Assembly: GCA_947259865.1 (NCBI GenBank)
Contig: CAMYNZ010000021.1
Span: forward strand, 1 to 21,372
Direction of reading: 5' to 3'
DNA length: 21,372 nt
Source of the DNA: an uncultured Desulfobacterales bacterium
Lineage (GTDB): Bacteria > Desulfobacterota > Desulfobacteria > Desulfobacterales > G020354645
Part shown: piece by piece, positions 7,015 to 13,926 of the stretch
How the letters are laid out: every line of letters begins with the position of its first letter
How positions within the stretch are numbered: the stretch's first letter is position 1
Notes under the pieces: model-generated
Told to the model about the DNA's origin: nothing
What the model saw: only the letters and a program-made list of their open reading frames with translations
Database searches by the model: none
Made by a program: the position numbers and the translations under genes

Positions 7015-8760
7015 TTAATTAAAGGTCTCTTTTATTGCCTGATTTTTAAGTTCATAAAGTACATCGGTCACCTTAACCCCCTGGGGACAATGCTCCTGAC
7101 ATTGATAGCAGGTCACGCAATCCCATAACATCCCGGAGCCCATCGCCAGATCTTTCAATCCCAGTCCCAGGGACCGCATGATTTGGTGCGGTAACAACCC
7201 CACGACCTCTTGAGGATTTTCATAATTTTTGACCACCGGGCATACCGTGCTGCAATTTTCACAGGAATAACAGTATGCATAGGTATGGGCCTGGTCCGAA
7301 CGATCCGCTTTTTCTTTAAATTTTTTGTTAATGGGGGTTAAGGGGATGACCTTTTCAGGCTGTTTTACCAATTCAAAATTGTTGGCGATCGCATCCCTGG
7401 CCGCATTCAAGGGTTTTGGATATTGGGTTGATTCGAAAGCTTCGCGGTTTAATCCCCGGTACCATGAGTATTGAGAAAGCACCAGCGGAACTTGGAGGCC
7501 CTTTTGGATAAGTTCTTCCCTCACATTCAACCACAAATCTTTCAAGGTTATGCCGGCAGGGCAGACCACGGTGCAGCGGTCACAGTTGGTACACAGATAG
7601 ATCCCCTCCTGGATTGCCTTGAGCCCTTGACCATCAAGATCATGGTTGGCAGCATATTTCTTCAGGAATTGAATTTTTTCCGAAGGCAGGATATTGCTAT
7701 TGCCGATACTGTCATAAGCCACAGCTACCGAGCACCGCAGGCTGCAGGTGCCGCAATGCATGCAGGCATCCAGTTCCATGGCTTGACGGGTGGCGATATT
7801 GGCCGGGGTGGAAGTCTCTCTGTCCATCACCGCGCCGGCCATTAAACTTAGCGGCGTGGTAAAGATGTGGAACATCTTGCTGAACGGCAGGTAGGCCAGG
7901 CCGATAAAGCACGCCAGAATGTGAATATACCACAAAAAAGTCACGCCCCCTCTCCGATCCAGCGCTACGGCAACGGGGCGCACGATTTTGCTGGCAACAT
8001 ATCCTGTAAAAGCCGCCTGGGGTCTTGAATGACATTCCATGCAGCTTTCAGCATGGATCTCTTCTCCCCAGTCCAGGGCTTCATCCTCCGGAGGGCCCTC
8101 GATGTTGGGGGAAACCAGTCCGAATTGCTGAACCCAAAAACTTTCCAGAGCCTGGATCTCATCCTCATCCTCCAGCCCGGCATAATCTTGCACCATACGC
8201 ATAAATTCACCGTGGGAGGTAATTTTTAGACCTTCTAAAAATACACCCGATAGTATCACCGCGGCTACGATGATGATGGCATAGCGGTCCATGGCGCTGG
8301 TGGAAAGACGGGGAACTTTGAGGATAAAACGACGGTAAATGGCGATTACGATGCCGATAATCACCATGAAACCAAACAGATCCCTTAGAAACATAAACGG
8401 ATTGACGGTCGAATAGTAGTTGCTGAACAGTGGTTCGGAGATTACTGTTTCCAGCGCATGCATCCCCACCAGTAGGATAAAGCCCCAGAAGATTAGCATA
8501 TGCATGAGCCAGCGGAGAAAATCCTCTCTCAAAATTCTTAATTGCAGCGCAACATCAAGTATAAAAACCTTAATTAAAACCAGGATTTTGGGACTGAATA
8601 TCGTAATCAGGATCCCTTTGGCGGCGGCGGAAACCCTTTCAGCAGCGGTAACCTGATAAGCGAATATACCGATTTTACGGGTAAACCAGGTCGAAATCTT
8701 AAAAATGAGGCCGGAGATAAATATAGTAAGAGAGGTATACAGTAATATATCAAAGACCAT
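7015..8760 (-). CDS. Membrane cytochrome b/c - HdrC fusion protein
   Basis: A 581-residue membrane protein that probably anchors the complex and exchanges electrons with quinone or periplasmic cytochromes. About six hydrophobic segments are seen (near 5-22, 56-73, 83-104, 123-144, 158-176, 275-292), with histidines (H87, H101, H280) that could ligate heme b as in NarI/DsrM-type proteins. The loop between segments 5 and 6 holds CMECH (240-244), a CxxCH heme c motif. After the last segment come four 4Fe-4S motifs: 333-343, 390-400, 497-507 and 548-558. The last pair, with the VKNYENP stretch, looks like HdrC. If the ferredoxin domains are cytoplasmic, the CxxCH loop is periplasmic, consistent with heme c attachment. 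First gene of the operon; GGAGG lies 8 nt before the ATG. Partners are HdrB and HdrA. Heme content and topology are inference. Confidence 0.82.
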   Translation of the reverse strand: MVFDILLYTSLTIFISGLIFKISTWFTRKIGIFAYQVTAAERVSAAAKGILITIFSPKILVLIKVFILDVALQLRILREDFLRWLMHMLIFWGFILLVGMHALETVISEPLFSNYYSTVNPFMFLRDLFGFMVIIGIVIAIYRRFILKVPRLSTSAMDRYAIIIVAAVILSGVFLEGLKITSHGEFMRMVQDYAGLEDEDEIQALESFWVQQFGLVSPNIEGPPEDEALDWGEEIHAESCMECHSRPQAAFTGYVASKIVRPVAVALDRRGGVTFLWYIHILACFIGLAYLPFSKMFHIFTTPLSLMAGAVMDRETSTPANIATRQAMELDACMHCGTCSLRCSVAVAYDSIGNSNILPSEKIQFLKKYAANHDLDGQGLKAIQEGIYLCTNCDRCTVVCPAGITLKDLWLNVREELIQKGLQVPLVLSQYSWYRGLNREAFESTQYPKPLNAARDAIANNFELVKQPEKVIPLTPINKKFKEKADRSDQAHTYAYCYSCENCSTVCPVVKNYENPQEVVGLLPHQIMRSLGLGLKDLAMGSGMLWDCVTCYQCQEHCPQGVKVTDVLYELKNQAIKETFN

Positions 8761-8833
8761 TTAGGCGTCCTCCATGATTCCTCAACCAAAAGATGGCCCT
8801 AAAAGACATCGCAAAAATTCAGGCCAAATGGGT

Positions 8834-8862
8834 CGAATACCCATAATGGTCTATATTGTCAA
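8834..8862 (-). promoter_or_regulatory. Candidate sigma70 promoter of the Hdr operon
   Basis: On the minus strand: TTGACA (8857-8862), 17-nt spacer, TATTCG (8834-8839). The -35 is perfect; the -10 matches only 3 of 6. It lies about 75 nt upstream of the first gene of the operon. Confidence 0.45.
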
Positions 8863-8874
8863 GGGAAATGTCTT

Positions 8875-8902
8875 GCCGTCGCCTCCGGTAGAGGCCGATG
8901 GC
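8875..8902. repeat. GC-rich hairpin upstream of the Hdr promoter
   Basis: GCCGTCG-CCTC and GAGG-C-CGATGGC can pair into about 11 bp (one G-U, one bulged C) around loop CGGTA. It lies just upstream of the candidate -35 of the Hdr operon. No T-tract follows, so it is not an obvious terminator. Its function is unknown. Confidence 0.4.
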
Positions 8903-9007
8903 GAGGCCTTGCCAGCTGCCATTCTGTCCCCCATAAAGGGGGTATCAGCTTCAAGCGCAACCACACGGACGGCGGCTAAAAATGGGGCTTTTCCAGGGGG
9001 TAAAAGA

Positions 9008-9036
9008 TTGACACGTCAATGGACGGGTGTTATAGG
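9008..9036 (+). promoter_or_regulatory. Candidate sigma70 promoter for the small-protein/tatA pair
   Basis: TTGACA (9008-9013), exactly 17 nt, then TATAGG (9031-9036): a perfect -35 and 4 of 6 in the -10. It would give a leader of roughly 145 nt before the gene at 9191. Confidence 0.55.
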
Positions 9037-9190
9037 TAAATTGTAATCGGATGCAAGAAAATACCATTCTGCGCAACAGGCGCTGTAGCAATAAGCGCAA
9101 CAAGCTATTCTAGGGTGGGAAATCTGATTCAACCAGGATAAGATTGTCGCCGGGAAACCGCAAATCTTTTCAATTGGGCTAAGGTATACC

Positions 9191-9604
9191 ATGGGTGATA
9201 TCATATCGATCAATAATAAGCTTACCCTGGCCAAGGAAAAAAAGACCGCCTTGATCAGGAGGCGCAAAATCCAGGCCGTCCAGAAAGTATTTCAGTGCAC
9301 CCAATGTGCTTTCAAGTGCGAAAAGTGTGGCACCCAAATGAGTCATGACGCTCCCGATCAAACCGAGATGCCTCGGGATATCCGGGTACCCTACCGGTTA
9401 TGTGATAGCTGCTCGGAGGAATATATCGATTATATTGAAAAACATAAAGGTGGCGGAGACCCGGATAATTACTGGCACAATGAAGCATGGCTGGCGCTAT
9501 GGAAAAGCTGGATTGATTACCAGGGTGCTATCGACCGTTACCTCAAATCAAAAGAGTTTACTCAACTTGTACAGGAACTGAGACAACCCGATACCGATGA
9601 ATAG
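9191..9604 (+). CDS. Hypothetical cysteine-rich (zinc-ribbon-like) small protein
   Basis: A 137-residue protein I do not recognise. The N-terminus (to about residue 34) is basic and rich in Lys/Arg. Then comes a cysteine-rich stretch CTQCAFKCEKCGTQM (about 36-50) and a later CDSCSEEY (about 72-79). Four or more CxxC-type cysteines suggest a structural zinc site. The second half is helical, with many aromatics and acidic residues (YWHNEAWLALWKSW). There is no signal peptide or membrane segment. It is preceded by TAAGG about 7 nt before the ATG and lies 9 nt before tatA, so the two are likely co-transcribed. The pairing with tatA hints at a role near the membrane or in Tat-substrate handling, but this is only proximity. 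Confidence 0.7.
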   Translation: MGDIISINNKLTLAKEKKTALIRRRKIQAVQKVFQCTQCAFKCEKCGTQMSHDAPDQTEMPRDIRVPYRLCDSCSEEYIDYIEKHKGGGDPDNYWHNEAWLALWKSWIDYQGAIDRYLKSKEFTQLVQELRQPDTDE

Positions 9605-9613
9605 GAGGTATTT

Positions 9614-9796
9614 ATGTTTGGAATTGGAATGCCGGAACTGATAATAATATTAGTCATTATCCTGATAATTTTCGGAGCCGGCAAATTACCGGAAATAGGC
9701 GCGGGCATGGGGAAAGCCATAAAGAATTTTAAAGGCGCTTCTGACGAAGAAGAAAAAAAAGAACCCGATAAACTCGAAGAAGACAAGAATTCATGA
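9614..9796 (+). CDS. tatA: Sec-independent translocase subunit TatA/TatE
   Basis: A 60-residue protein with the TatA layout. A short N-terminus with FGIGMPELI is followed by one membrane helix (about residues 7-21, [11 protein letters not shown]), the hinge GAGKLPEIG (21-29), an amphipathic helix ([11 protein letters not shown]), and an acidic/lysine tail. TatA multimers form the translocation element for folded, often cofactor-containing, twin-arginine proteins. The short length and intact FGxGKLPE hinge favour TatA/E over TatB. RBS AGGAGG lies 6 nt upstream of the ATG. No tatB or tatC is nearby, so the other subunits must be encoded elsewhere. A hairpin terminator-like sequence follows at 9848. 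Confidence 0.93.
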   Translation: MFGIGMPELIIILVIILIIFGAGKLPEIGAGMGKAIKNFKGASDEEEKKEPDKLEEDKNS

Positions 9797-9847
9797 AAAA
9801 TTGGTTACCTGTACGTGCAGGTTGAACGCATATTTCCTCACTTAAAC

Positions 9848-9881
9848 GGGCAGTTTTAACATACCATCCAAACTGCCCTTT
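9848..9881 (+). terminator. Probable terminator after tatA
   Basis: GGGCAGTTT (9848-9856) and AAACTGCCC (9870-9878) pair perfectly over 9 bp around a 13-nt loop, followed by TTT and a pyrimidine-rich run. It is 52 bp past the tatA stop. The T-tract is short, so strength is uncertain. Confidence 0.6.
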
Positions 9882-10105
9882 CTCCTTAAGAGCATCCTCC
9901 TGATTTCGGCCAGAATTCTACCGACACCCTTATTGCAAAAGCCGAATAAAACCGATGAAACGGCAAGAGTGACTCTAAAAAATACGCGCCGACTTTCCTC
10001 AATGTTGCGCCGGCTCAGGCGAGGGGTAATTTTTTTGCCGACCGGATGATCACTCCATTGGTTTCAAAAACTTAGATTGGGTTCAAGGGTAAAGCGCTGT
10101 TTCAG

Positions 10106-10161
10106 GTTAGCCGGTTAGGCCCGTAAAAAAAGGGAATCCATCCGAATTTCAACCGGCTAAC
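10106..10161. repeat. 11-bp inverted repeat downstream of ssb
   Basis: GTTAGCCGGTT (10106-10116) and AACCGGCTAAC (10151-10161) are perfect reverse complements with 34 nt between. It lies about 90 bp beyond the ssb stop. It could end ssb transcription or be a dispersed palindromic repeat; no clear T-tract follows on either strand. Confidence 0.5.
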
Positions 10162-10253
10162 GGGCTCAACGGGTCAACCCATTTTCTGCGTGAGCATTTT
10201 GAGCCGGCCCGCAACGCAGCATTGGACTCCTAGACGCATTTTTGAGATGGGTT

Positions 10254-10682
10254 CTAGAAAGGTATATCATCATCCGGAGTCTGCGGAAGAGAACTGTCCG
10301 GTTCTGCTGACGGCGGGCCTCCGAATGAATCCGTGGCCACAGCTGAATCCCTGGACCCCAGCATAATCATCTGGTTTGCAACGATTTCAGTCGTGTACCT
10401 TTTAACCCCTTCTTTATCTTCCCAGTCTCGGGTCTGGATGCGACCTTCAATATAAACCTGTCTGCCTTTGGCCAGGTATTCGCCGCATATCTCACCCAAT
10501 TTTCCGAAGGCCACGATGCGATGCCACTCAGTGCGGGTTTCCTTTTCACCTTCTTTATTTGTCCAGGTTTCCGAGGTGGCAATACTGAAATTTGCGACCG
10601 CAACGCCACTCTGAGTATAGCGCATCTCAGGATCTCTACCCAGATTGCCGATCAGGATTGCCTTGTTTAATCCATTTGCCAT
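10254..10682 (-). CDS. ssb: Single-stranded DNA-binding protein
   Basis: A 142-residue SSB that coats single-stranded DNA in replication, recombination and repair. The OB-fold domain covers about residues 1-108: [18 protein letters not shown] near the start, [32 protein letters not shown], and [18 protein letters not shown] short flexible linker rich in Ser, Pro and Gly follows, then the acidic tip DDDIPF, the docking site for SSB-interacting proteins. Length and tail are typical of bacterial SSB. The start has GGGAGG 6 nt upstream (GGGAGGtaaaacATG), and a good promoter-like sequence lies at 10722-10750. It is a single gene; no rpsF/rpsR neighbours are present. Confidence 0.97.
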   Translation of the reverse strand: MANGLNKAILIGNLGRDPEMRYTQSGVAVANFSIATSETWTNKEGEKETRTEWHRIVAFGKLGEICGEYLAKGRQVYIEGRIQTRDWEDKEGVKRYTTEIVANQMIMLGSRDSAVATDSFGGPPSAEPDSSLPQTPDDDIPF

Positions 10683-10721
10683 GTTTTACCTCCCTCAGTA
10701 AATCCGTGTAAATCTTCTGGC

Positions 10722-10750
10722 TAAATACAGAAAATGCAATTCAAAGTCAA
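10722..10750 (-). promoter_or_regulatory. Candidate sigma70 promoter of ssb
   Basis: On the minus strand: TTGACT (10745-10750), 17-nt spacer, TATTTA (10722-10727). This is 5 of 6 and 4 of 6 matches. It lies about 40 nt upstream of the ssb start. Confidence 0.6.
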
Positions 10751-10765
10751 CCCGCTAGAGGATGG

Positions 10766-10797
10766 TCGGACAATATTTGCATTGGGTATGTGTCCGA
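10766..10797. repeat. Short inverted repeat between the deacylase gene and ssb promoter
   Basis: TCGGACA (10766-10772) and TGTCCGA (10791-10797) are 7-bp perfect reverse complements, located 9 bp past the stop of the deacylase gene. It may be a weak terminator for that gene; no T-run follows. Confidence 0.35.
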
Positions 10798-10805
10798 TAG
10801 CCGGT

Positions 10806-11258
10806 TTATATAAAGGAAGGATTGCATAGTTTTTTCAAGTCCCAGGCTTTGATTTTAAAAGATTTATCGTGCACGCCCGGGTTGAAATAAACGAAATTCT
10901 TTTTGGTTAAGTCGGGATCCATATAAATCGGCAGTGACGTCATGTGACCGAAGGGCGGCACGCAGCCCACTTCGCAACCGACCGCCTGGCTGACGGCCTC
11001 GGGTCTGGCAAATGAGACTTTTTTTGTCTTGGCCGCTGCTGCCGCCTGTTTCCAGTTTACCTTTTTATTACCGGGAAGCACCAGAACGATCATGTTGCTT
11101 TCCTTGGTCATCAACACCAGAGATTTTACAGTTTCGGATTCGCTGACTCCCAATGCCTCAGCCATGGCAGGGTTTGTATAAACCGGCTCGTGCTCGTGCA
11201 CTTCATAAGAAATTTTTTGGTCGTCAAGTGTGGCAATAATCTTTTCTTGCAGTGTCAT
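10806..11258 (-). CDS. YbaK/EbsC-family aminoacyl-tRNA deacylase
   Basis: A 150-residue stand-alone editing-domain protein that hydrolyses mischarged tRNAs (for example Cys- or Ala-tRNAPro). Family features: an N-terminal helix with YEVHEHEPVYT (18-28), the SETVKSLVL segment with the conserved lysine (K45), VLPGNKKVNWKQ (59-70), and the loop GCVPPFGHMTSLPIYMD (about 97-113), corresponding to the GxVSPFG substrate pocket of the family. Length is normal. No proline-tRNA synthetase body is attached. RBS GGAGG-like sequence (tcGGAGGaaagaaATG) precedes the start. It appears monocistronic and unrelated to the redox or methyltransfer genes around it. The specificity subgroup (YbaK versus ProX/other) cannot be assigned by eye. 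Confidence 0.88.
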   Translation of the reverse strand: MTLQEKIIATLDDQKISYEVHEHEPVYTNPAMAEALGVSESETVKSLVLMTKESNMIVLVLPGNKKVNWKQAAAAAKTKKVSFARPEAVSQAVGCEVGCVPPFGHMTSLPIYMDPDLTKKNFVYFNPGVHDKSFKIKAWDLKKLCNPSFI

Positions 11259-11319
11259 TTCTTTCCTCCGATGATGGGATTGTTTGCAATTTCAACCGAT
11301 GCTGAGACGGTTACTGTCT

Positions 11320-12048
11320 TCAACTCATTCTGGTATTAATGCGCTGGGCTTCCGGAACCATCCGTTTGAGTTCGGTGGTCACCAGGTTTAAATGCTCCTG
11401 CATAAAACCGGCGGCTTTTTCTGCTTCACCATTAGTGATGCTGGCCACTATTTGCTCTGCCGTAACAACCGCCTTGTCCGTTTGAAATAAGGTTTTGGGA
11501 TTGAATCTGTCATATTGTTCATGAACTTTATTTACGATGAGTTTCATCATTTCAAGGATCATGTTGTTCCCGGTCGCCTGGGCCAGTGCGATATGAAAAT
11601 TAAAATCATGATCTGAAAAGCGCTTGTAATCATCAACGGATTCCTTCATCTTTGCTAAAGCATCAACAATTCGACGAATATCATCTGACTTAGCCCGGCG
11701 GGCGGCCAACTTCACCGCATTGCATTCAAGAATTTCCCTGACTTCAACCAAATCGATGATACTTGCCGCCGTCTGAATGTCACTCAACTCCATGGCGGAT
11801 AGGTTAGCGGGCTGGAAATCTTTTCTGAGAAAAGTACCCCTTCCCTGAATTACCTCCAAATACCCCACCAGTACCAGGGCTGAAATAGCCTCTCTCAGCG
11901 TCGATCTGCCGATGCCAAACATTTTCGTCAATTTCCGTTCAGGCGGCAGTTTATCACCGGGTTTCAAATCACCTGATTGAATACTCTCGAGGATCTCTTT
12001 CATTACCAATTCGGACGTGGAACTGCGTTGAATTGTTGTGTAATTCAT
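11320..12048 (-). CDS. GntR-family regulator, FadR subfamily (FCD domain)
   Basis: A transcription factor with an N-terminal winged helix and a C-terminal FCD effector domain. With the start at 12048 it is 242 residues (MNYTTIQRSS...). Winged helix, about 13-75: VMKEILESIQSGDLKPGDKLPPERKL, then GIGRSTLREAISAL and the wing GYLEVIQGRGTFL. FCD domain, about 90-235: DLVEVREILECNAVKLAARRA, a DHDFNFHIALAQATGN metal/ligand segment, and VHEQYDRF with a late E-H pair (MQEHLNL). The frame continues upstream to a TTG at 12156, but that TTG is part of a TTGACA motif and gives an atypical lysine-rich extension, so the internal ATG is preferred (12066 is the alternative); none has a clear ribosome-binding site. 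It is divergent from the methyltransferase cluster and probably its repressor. Confidence 0.88.
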   Translation of the reverse strand: MNYTTIQRSSTSELVMKEILESIQSGDLKPGDKLPPERKLTKMFGIGRSTLREAISALVLVGYLEVIQGRGTFLRKDFQPANLSAMELSDIQTAASIIDLVEVREILECNAVKLAARRAKSDDIRRIVDALAKMKESVDDYKRFSDHDFNFHIALAQATGNNMILEMMKLIVNKVHEQYDRFNPKTLFQTDKAVVTAEQIVASITNGEAEKAAGFMQEHLNLVTTELKRMVPEAQRINTRMS

Positions 12049-12130
12049 TTGTCTAAATTTTACCATTGAAAAGTTTATATTAAGATCGTAAAGAGGTTTT
12101 GAAAAATAGCATTTTCCCAATCTTTTTTTC

Positions 12131-12190
12131 TTGACACACTTTTTTTTATCTGTCAACCTGATTTTCAGGTCATCAGACCAATTTTATTTA
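12131..12190 (+). promoter_or_regulatory. Candidate promoter/operator of the methyltransferase cluster
   Basis: In the divergent gap, the plus strand has TTTTCA (12162-12167), a 17-nt spacer and TATTTA (12185-12190). Inside the spacer is the palindrome GGTC-ATCA-GACC (12168-12179) followed by AATTT. An overlapping CCTGA-TTT-TCAGG (12157-12169) covers the -35, and TTGACA...TGTCAA (12131-12156) forms a third inverted repeat. FCD-type GntR proteins bind GGT/ACC half-sites, though usually more closely spaced. A repressor site is inferred, not shown. Confidence 0.45.
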
Positions 12191-12232
12191 TTTTATGGCC
12201 CCGCTCCAGGATAGCTTTGTAAGAGGTGAAAT

Positions 12233-13099
12233 ATGACAGAAAATCTCACGACAACCGTTTCTTCAAAAATTCAAACCATTGACATCAACCGTAATTTACC
12301 GACGGTGATTATCGGTGAACGCATCAATCCCACCGGACGTAAACAACTGCAGGCAGCACTTGAACAGAATAATTTTGACATTGTGCGCCAGGATGCTGTT
12401 GCGCAAGTCGCAGCCGGAGCTAGCGTACTTGATGTTAACGCCGGCATCCCCGATGGTGACGAACCTGTCCTGCTCAAAGCGGCCGTGCTCAACGTAATGG
12501 AGGTAGCTGATGTACCGCTTTGCATCGATACCGCCGATCCGAAAGCCCTGTCTGCAGCGCTGTCGATTTATGAGGGCAAAGCCCTGGTCAATTCGGTCAA
12601 CGGGGAAGAGCGTTCACTGGAAGAGATGCTACCGCTGGTCAAAGAGTACGGCGCAGCGGTCATTGGACTATGCATGGACGATAACGGTATCCCCGAAACA
12701 CCGGAGAAACGTTTGGGGGTGGCCGCCAAAATTATTGAACGGGCCGGCAAGCTGGGTATCGGTCCTGAGGACATTGTTATTGATCCTCTGGTTCTGACAA
12801 TGGGAGCGGACCACAATGCCGGCAGGATAACCCTGGAAACCACCGAACGGATCGTTAAGGAATTTGGCGTCAATATCACGATGGGCGCCAGCAATGTTTC
12901 GTTTGGCTTGCCCGACCGCTTACACATCAATGCGGCTTTCATCGCTATGGCCATTCACGCCGGATTGACCTGCCCCATTACCAATCCGTTGGTTTCTGAG
13001 CTCACAACCGCAGTTTTGGCCGCCGACATGGCAATGGGACGCGATGAGTGGGGAACGCGCTGGATCGAGGCTTTTCGATCCCGTGAAAAATCAGGTTAA
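12233..13099 (+). CDS. mtgA: Methyltetrahydrofolate:corrinoid methyltransferase (MtgA-like)
   Basis: A 288-residue pterin-binding TIM-barrel protein that moves a methyl group between a methyl-Co(III) corrinoid protein and tetrahydrofolate. Barrel motifs in order: IGERINPTGRK (27-37), SVLDVNAGIP (64-73), LCIDTADP (96-103), LVNSVNGE (118-125), AVIGLCMDDNGIP (142-154), VIDPLVLTMGAD (182-193) and GASNVSFGLP (218-227). The D-N-N set of pterin contacts is present. At 288 aa it is the compact stand-alone form (like MtgA or MeTr/AcsE), not the domain of MetH. RBS AGAGGTG lies 5 nt upstream. It is the first gene of a plus-strand cluster with corrinoid proteins and MttB homologues, so the direction in vivo is probably methyl-corrinoid to H4folate. 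DHPS is excluded by context and by the NVSFGLP motif. Confidence 0.88.
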   Translation: MTENLTTTVSSKIQTIDINRNLPTVIIGERINPTGRKQLQAALEQNNFDIVRQDAVAQVAAGASVLDVNAGIPDGDEPVLLKAAVLNVMEVADVPLCIDTADPKALSAALSIYEGKALVNSVNGEERSLEEMLPLVKEYGAAVIGLCMDDNGIPETPEKRLGVAAKIIERAGKLGIGPEDIVIDPLVLTMGADHNAGRITLETTERIVKEFGVNITMGASNVSFGLPDRLHINAAFIAMAIHAGLTCPITNPLVSELTTAVLAADMAMGRDEWGTRWIEAFRSREKSG

Positions 13100-13203
13100 G
13101 GATATTACAAAACTTGATTCAGCTGGAAATGTGTAGCTACTTTTAATGGTTAGCGATCGATTGGTAAAGCAGGCAATATAATTTCTGAAAGGAGGATAGA
13201 TCC

Positions 13204-13845
13204 ATGAGCGAGGTGTTGACTTTAATTACCACGGCCGTCATAGAAGGGAAAAAGGATGATATCGCCGAGTTAACCCAAGGGGCTCTTGACGAAGGGCAAA
13301 GTGCCCAGGACATCCTTTACAAAGGTCTAATGCCGGGTATGGACCATGTCGGCGTCAATTTCAAGGCCGGCGATATGTTCGTACCTGAAGTCATGCGATC
13401 GGCCCGCTCCATGGCGAATGCCATGGAAATTCTCAAACCGCTATTGATTGAAAGCGGGGTGGAAATGATCGGCAAGATACTTATCGGGACCGTTAAAGGT
13501 GACTTGCACGATATCGGGAAAAACCTGGTGGGCATGATGTGCGAAGGTACCGGTTTTGAGGTGAAGGATCTGGGAACCGGTGTAGAACCGGAAGCCTTTG
13601 TTGATGCGGTAAAAGAATTCGAACCCGATATCGTGGGCATGTCAGCCTTGTTGACCACAACCATGCGCGCCATGGAAGACACCATAAAGGCTTTTGAAGA
13701 GGCCGGTGTGCGCGATCGGGTAAAGGTAATGATCGGGGGGGCACCCGTCACCCAGTCCTTCGCTGACAAGATCGGAGCCGATGCTTACGCGCCGGATGCC
13801 GCTGCAGCATCCGATGCAGCCAAAAAGTTTGCGAAAAAAGCCTAA
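13204..13845 (+). CDS. Methyltransferase cognate corrinoid protein 1
   Basis: A 213-residue B12-binding protein of the MtgC/MttC/MtmC type that carries the methyl group on cobalt. Residues 1-88 form the helical cap (methionine-synthase B12-binding-2 type) with GLMPGMDHVGVNFKAGDMFVPEV spread over 41-63. Residues 90-213 form the Rossmann-like cobalamin domain. GDLHDIGKN (99-107) contains D100-x-H102-x-x-G105, with H102 the lower axial cobalt ligand. The SALL stretch (near 157-160) and GGAPV (near 181-185) complete the cobalamin contacts. A strong AAAGGAGG ribosome-binding site lies 9 nt before the ATG. It is 104 bp after mtgA and 81 bp before an MttB-family gene. It is closely similar over its whole length to corrinoid protein 2 (15431-16072), showing duplication within the cluster. 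Confidence 0.93.
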   Translation: MSEVLTLITTAVIEGKKDDIAELTQGALDEGQSAQDILYKGLMPGMDHVGVNFKAGDMFVPEVMRSARSMANAMEILKPLLIESGVEMIGKILIGTVKGDLHDIGKNLVGMMCEGTGFEVKDLGTGVEPEAFVDAVKEFEPDIVGMSALLTTTMRAMEDTIKAFEEAGVRDRVKVMIGGAPVTQSFADKIGADAYAPDAAAASDAAKKFAKKA

Positions 13846-13926
13846 TCATTCGTAAGCACCGGGCTGCATACCAAGCTATTTGGCATGAGTTTGGCGCGAT
13901 CAACAATTTAGAAAGGAGATCGTTGT

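Larger units (their letters stand above)
8761..9190. other. Divergent intergenic region (430 bp) without a gene
   Basis: It separates the minus-strand Hdr operon from the plus-strand small-protein/tatA pair. It holds one promoter-like sequence in each direction (8834-8862 minus, 9008-9036 plus) and a GC-rich hairpin at 8875-8902. A repeated GCGCAACA lies at 9071-9078 and 9095-9102. No convincing coding frame was seen. Confidence 0.6.
9797..10253. other. Convergent intergenic region (457 bp) without a gene
   Basis: It lies between the 3' ends of tatA and ssb. It contains a perfect 9-bp inverted repeat at 9848-9878 and a perfect 11-bp inverted repeat at 10106-10161. I saw no open frame with a ribosome-binding site. 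Confidence 0.6.

Noticed and set aside
8761..8775. Four-codon upstream frame (Met-Glu-Asp-Ala-stop) abutting the first Hdr gene
   Set aside because: It arises because the ribosome-binding GGAGG is preceded by AT; too short to claim as a leader peptide.
12049..12156. N-terminal extension of the GntR regulator from the TTG at 12156
   Set aside because: The TTG is part of a TTGACA motif, the added residues are lysine-rich and unlike the family, and the internal ATG gives normal FadR-type length.
12233..13099. Dihydropteroate synthase (folate synthesis)
   Set aside because: The barrel motifs (NAGIP, CIDTADP, NVSFGLP) and the corrinoid/MttB neighbours fit methyl-H4folate:corrinoid methyltransferases.
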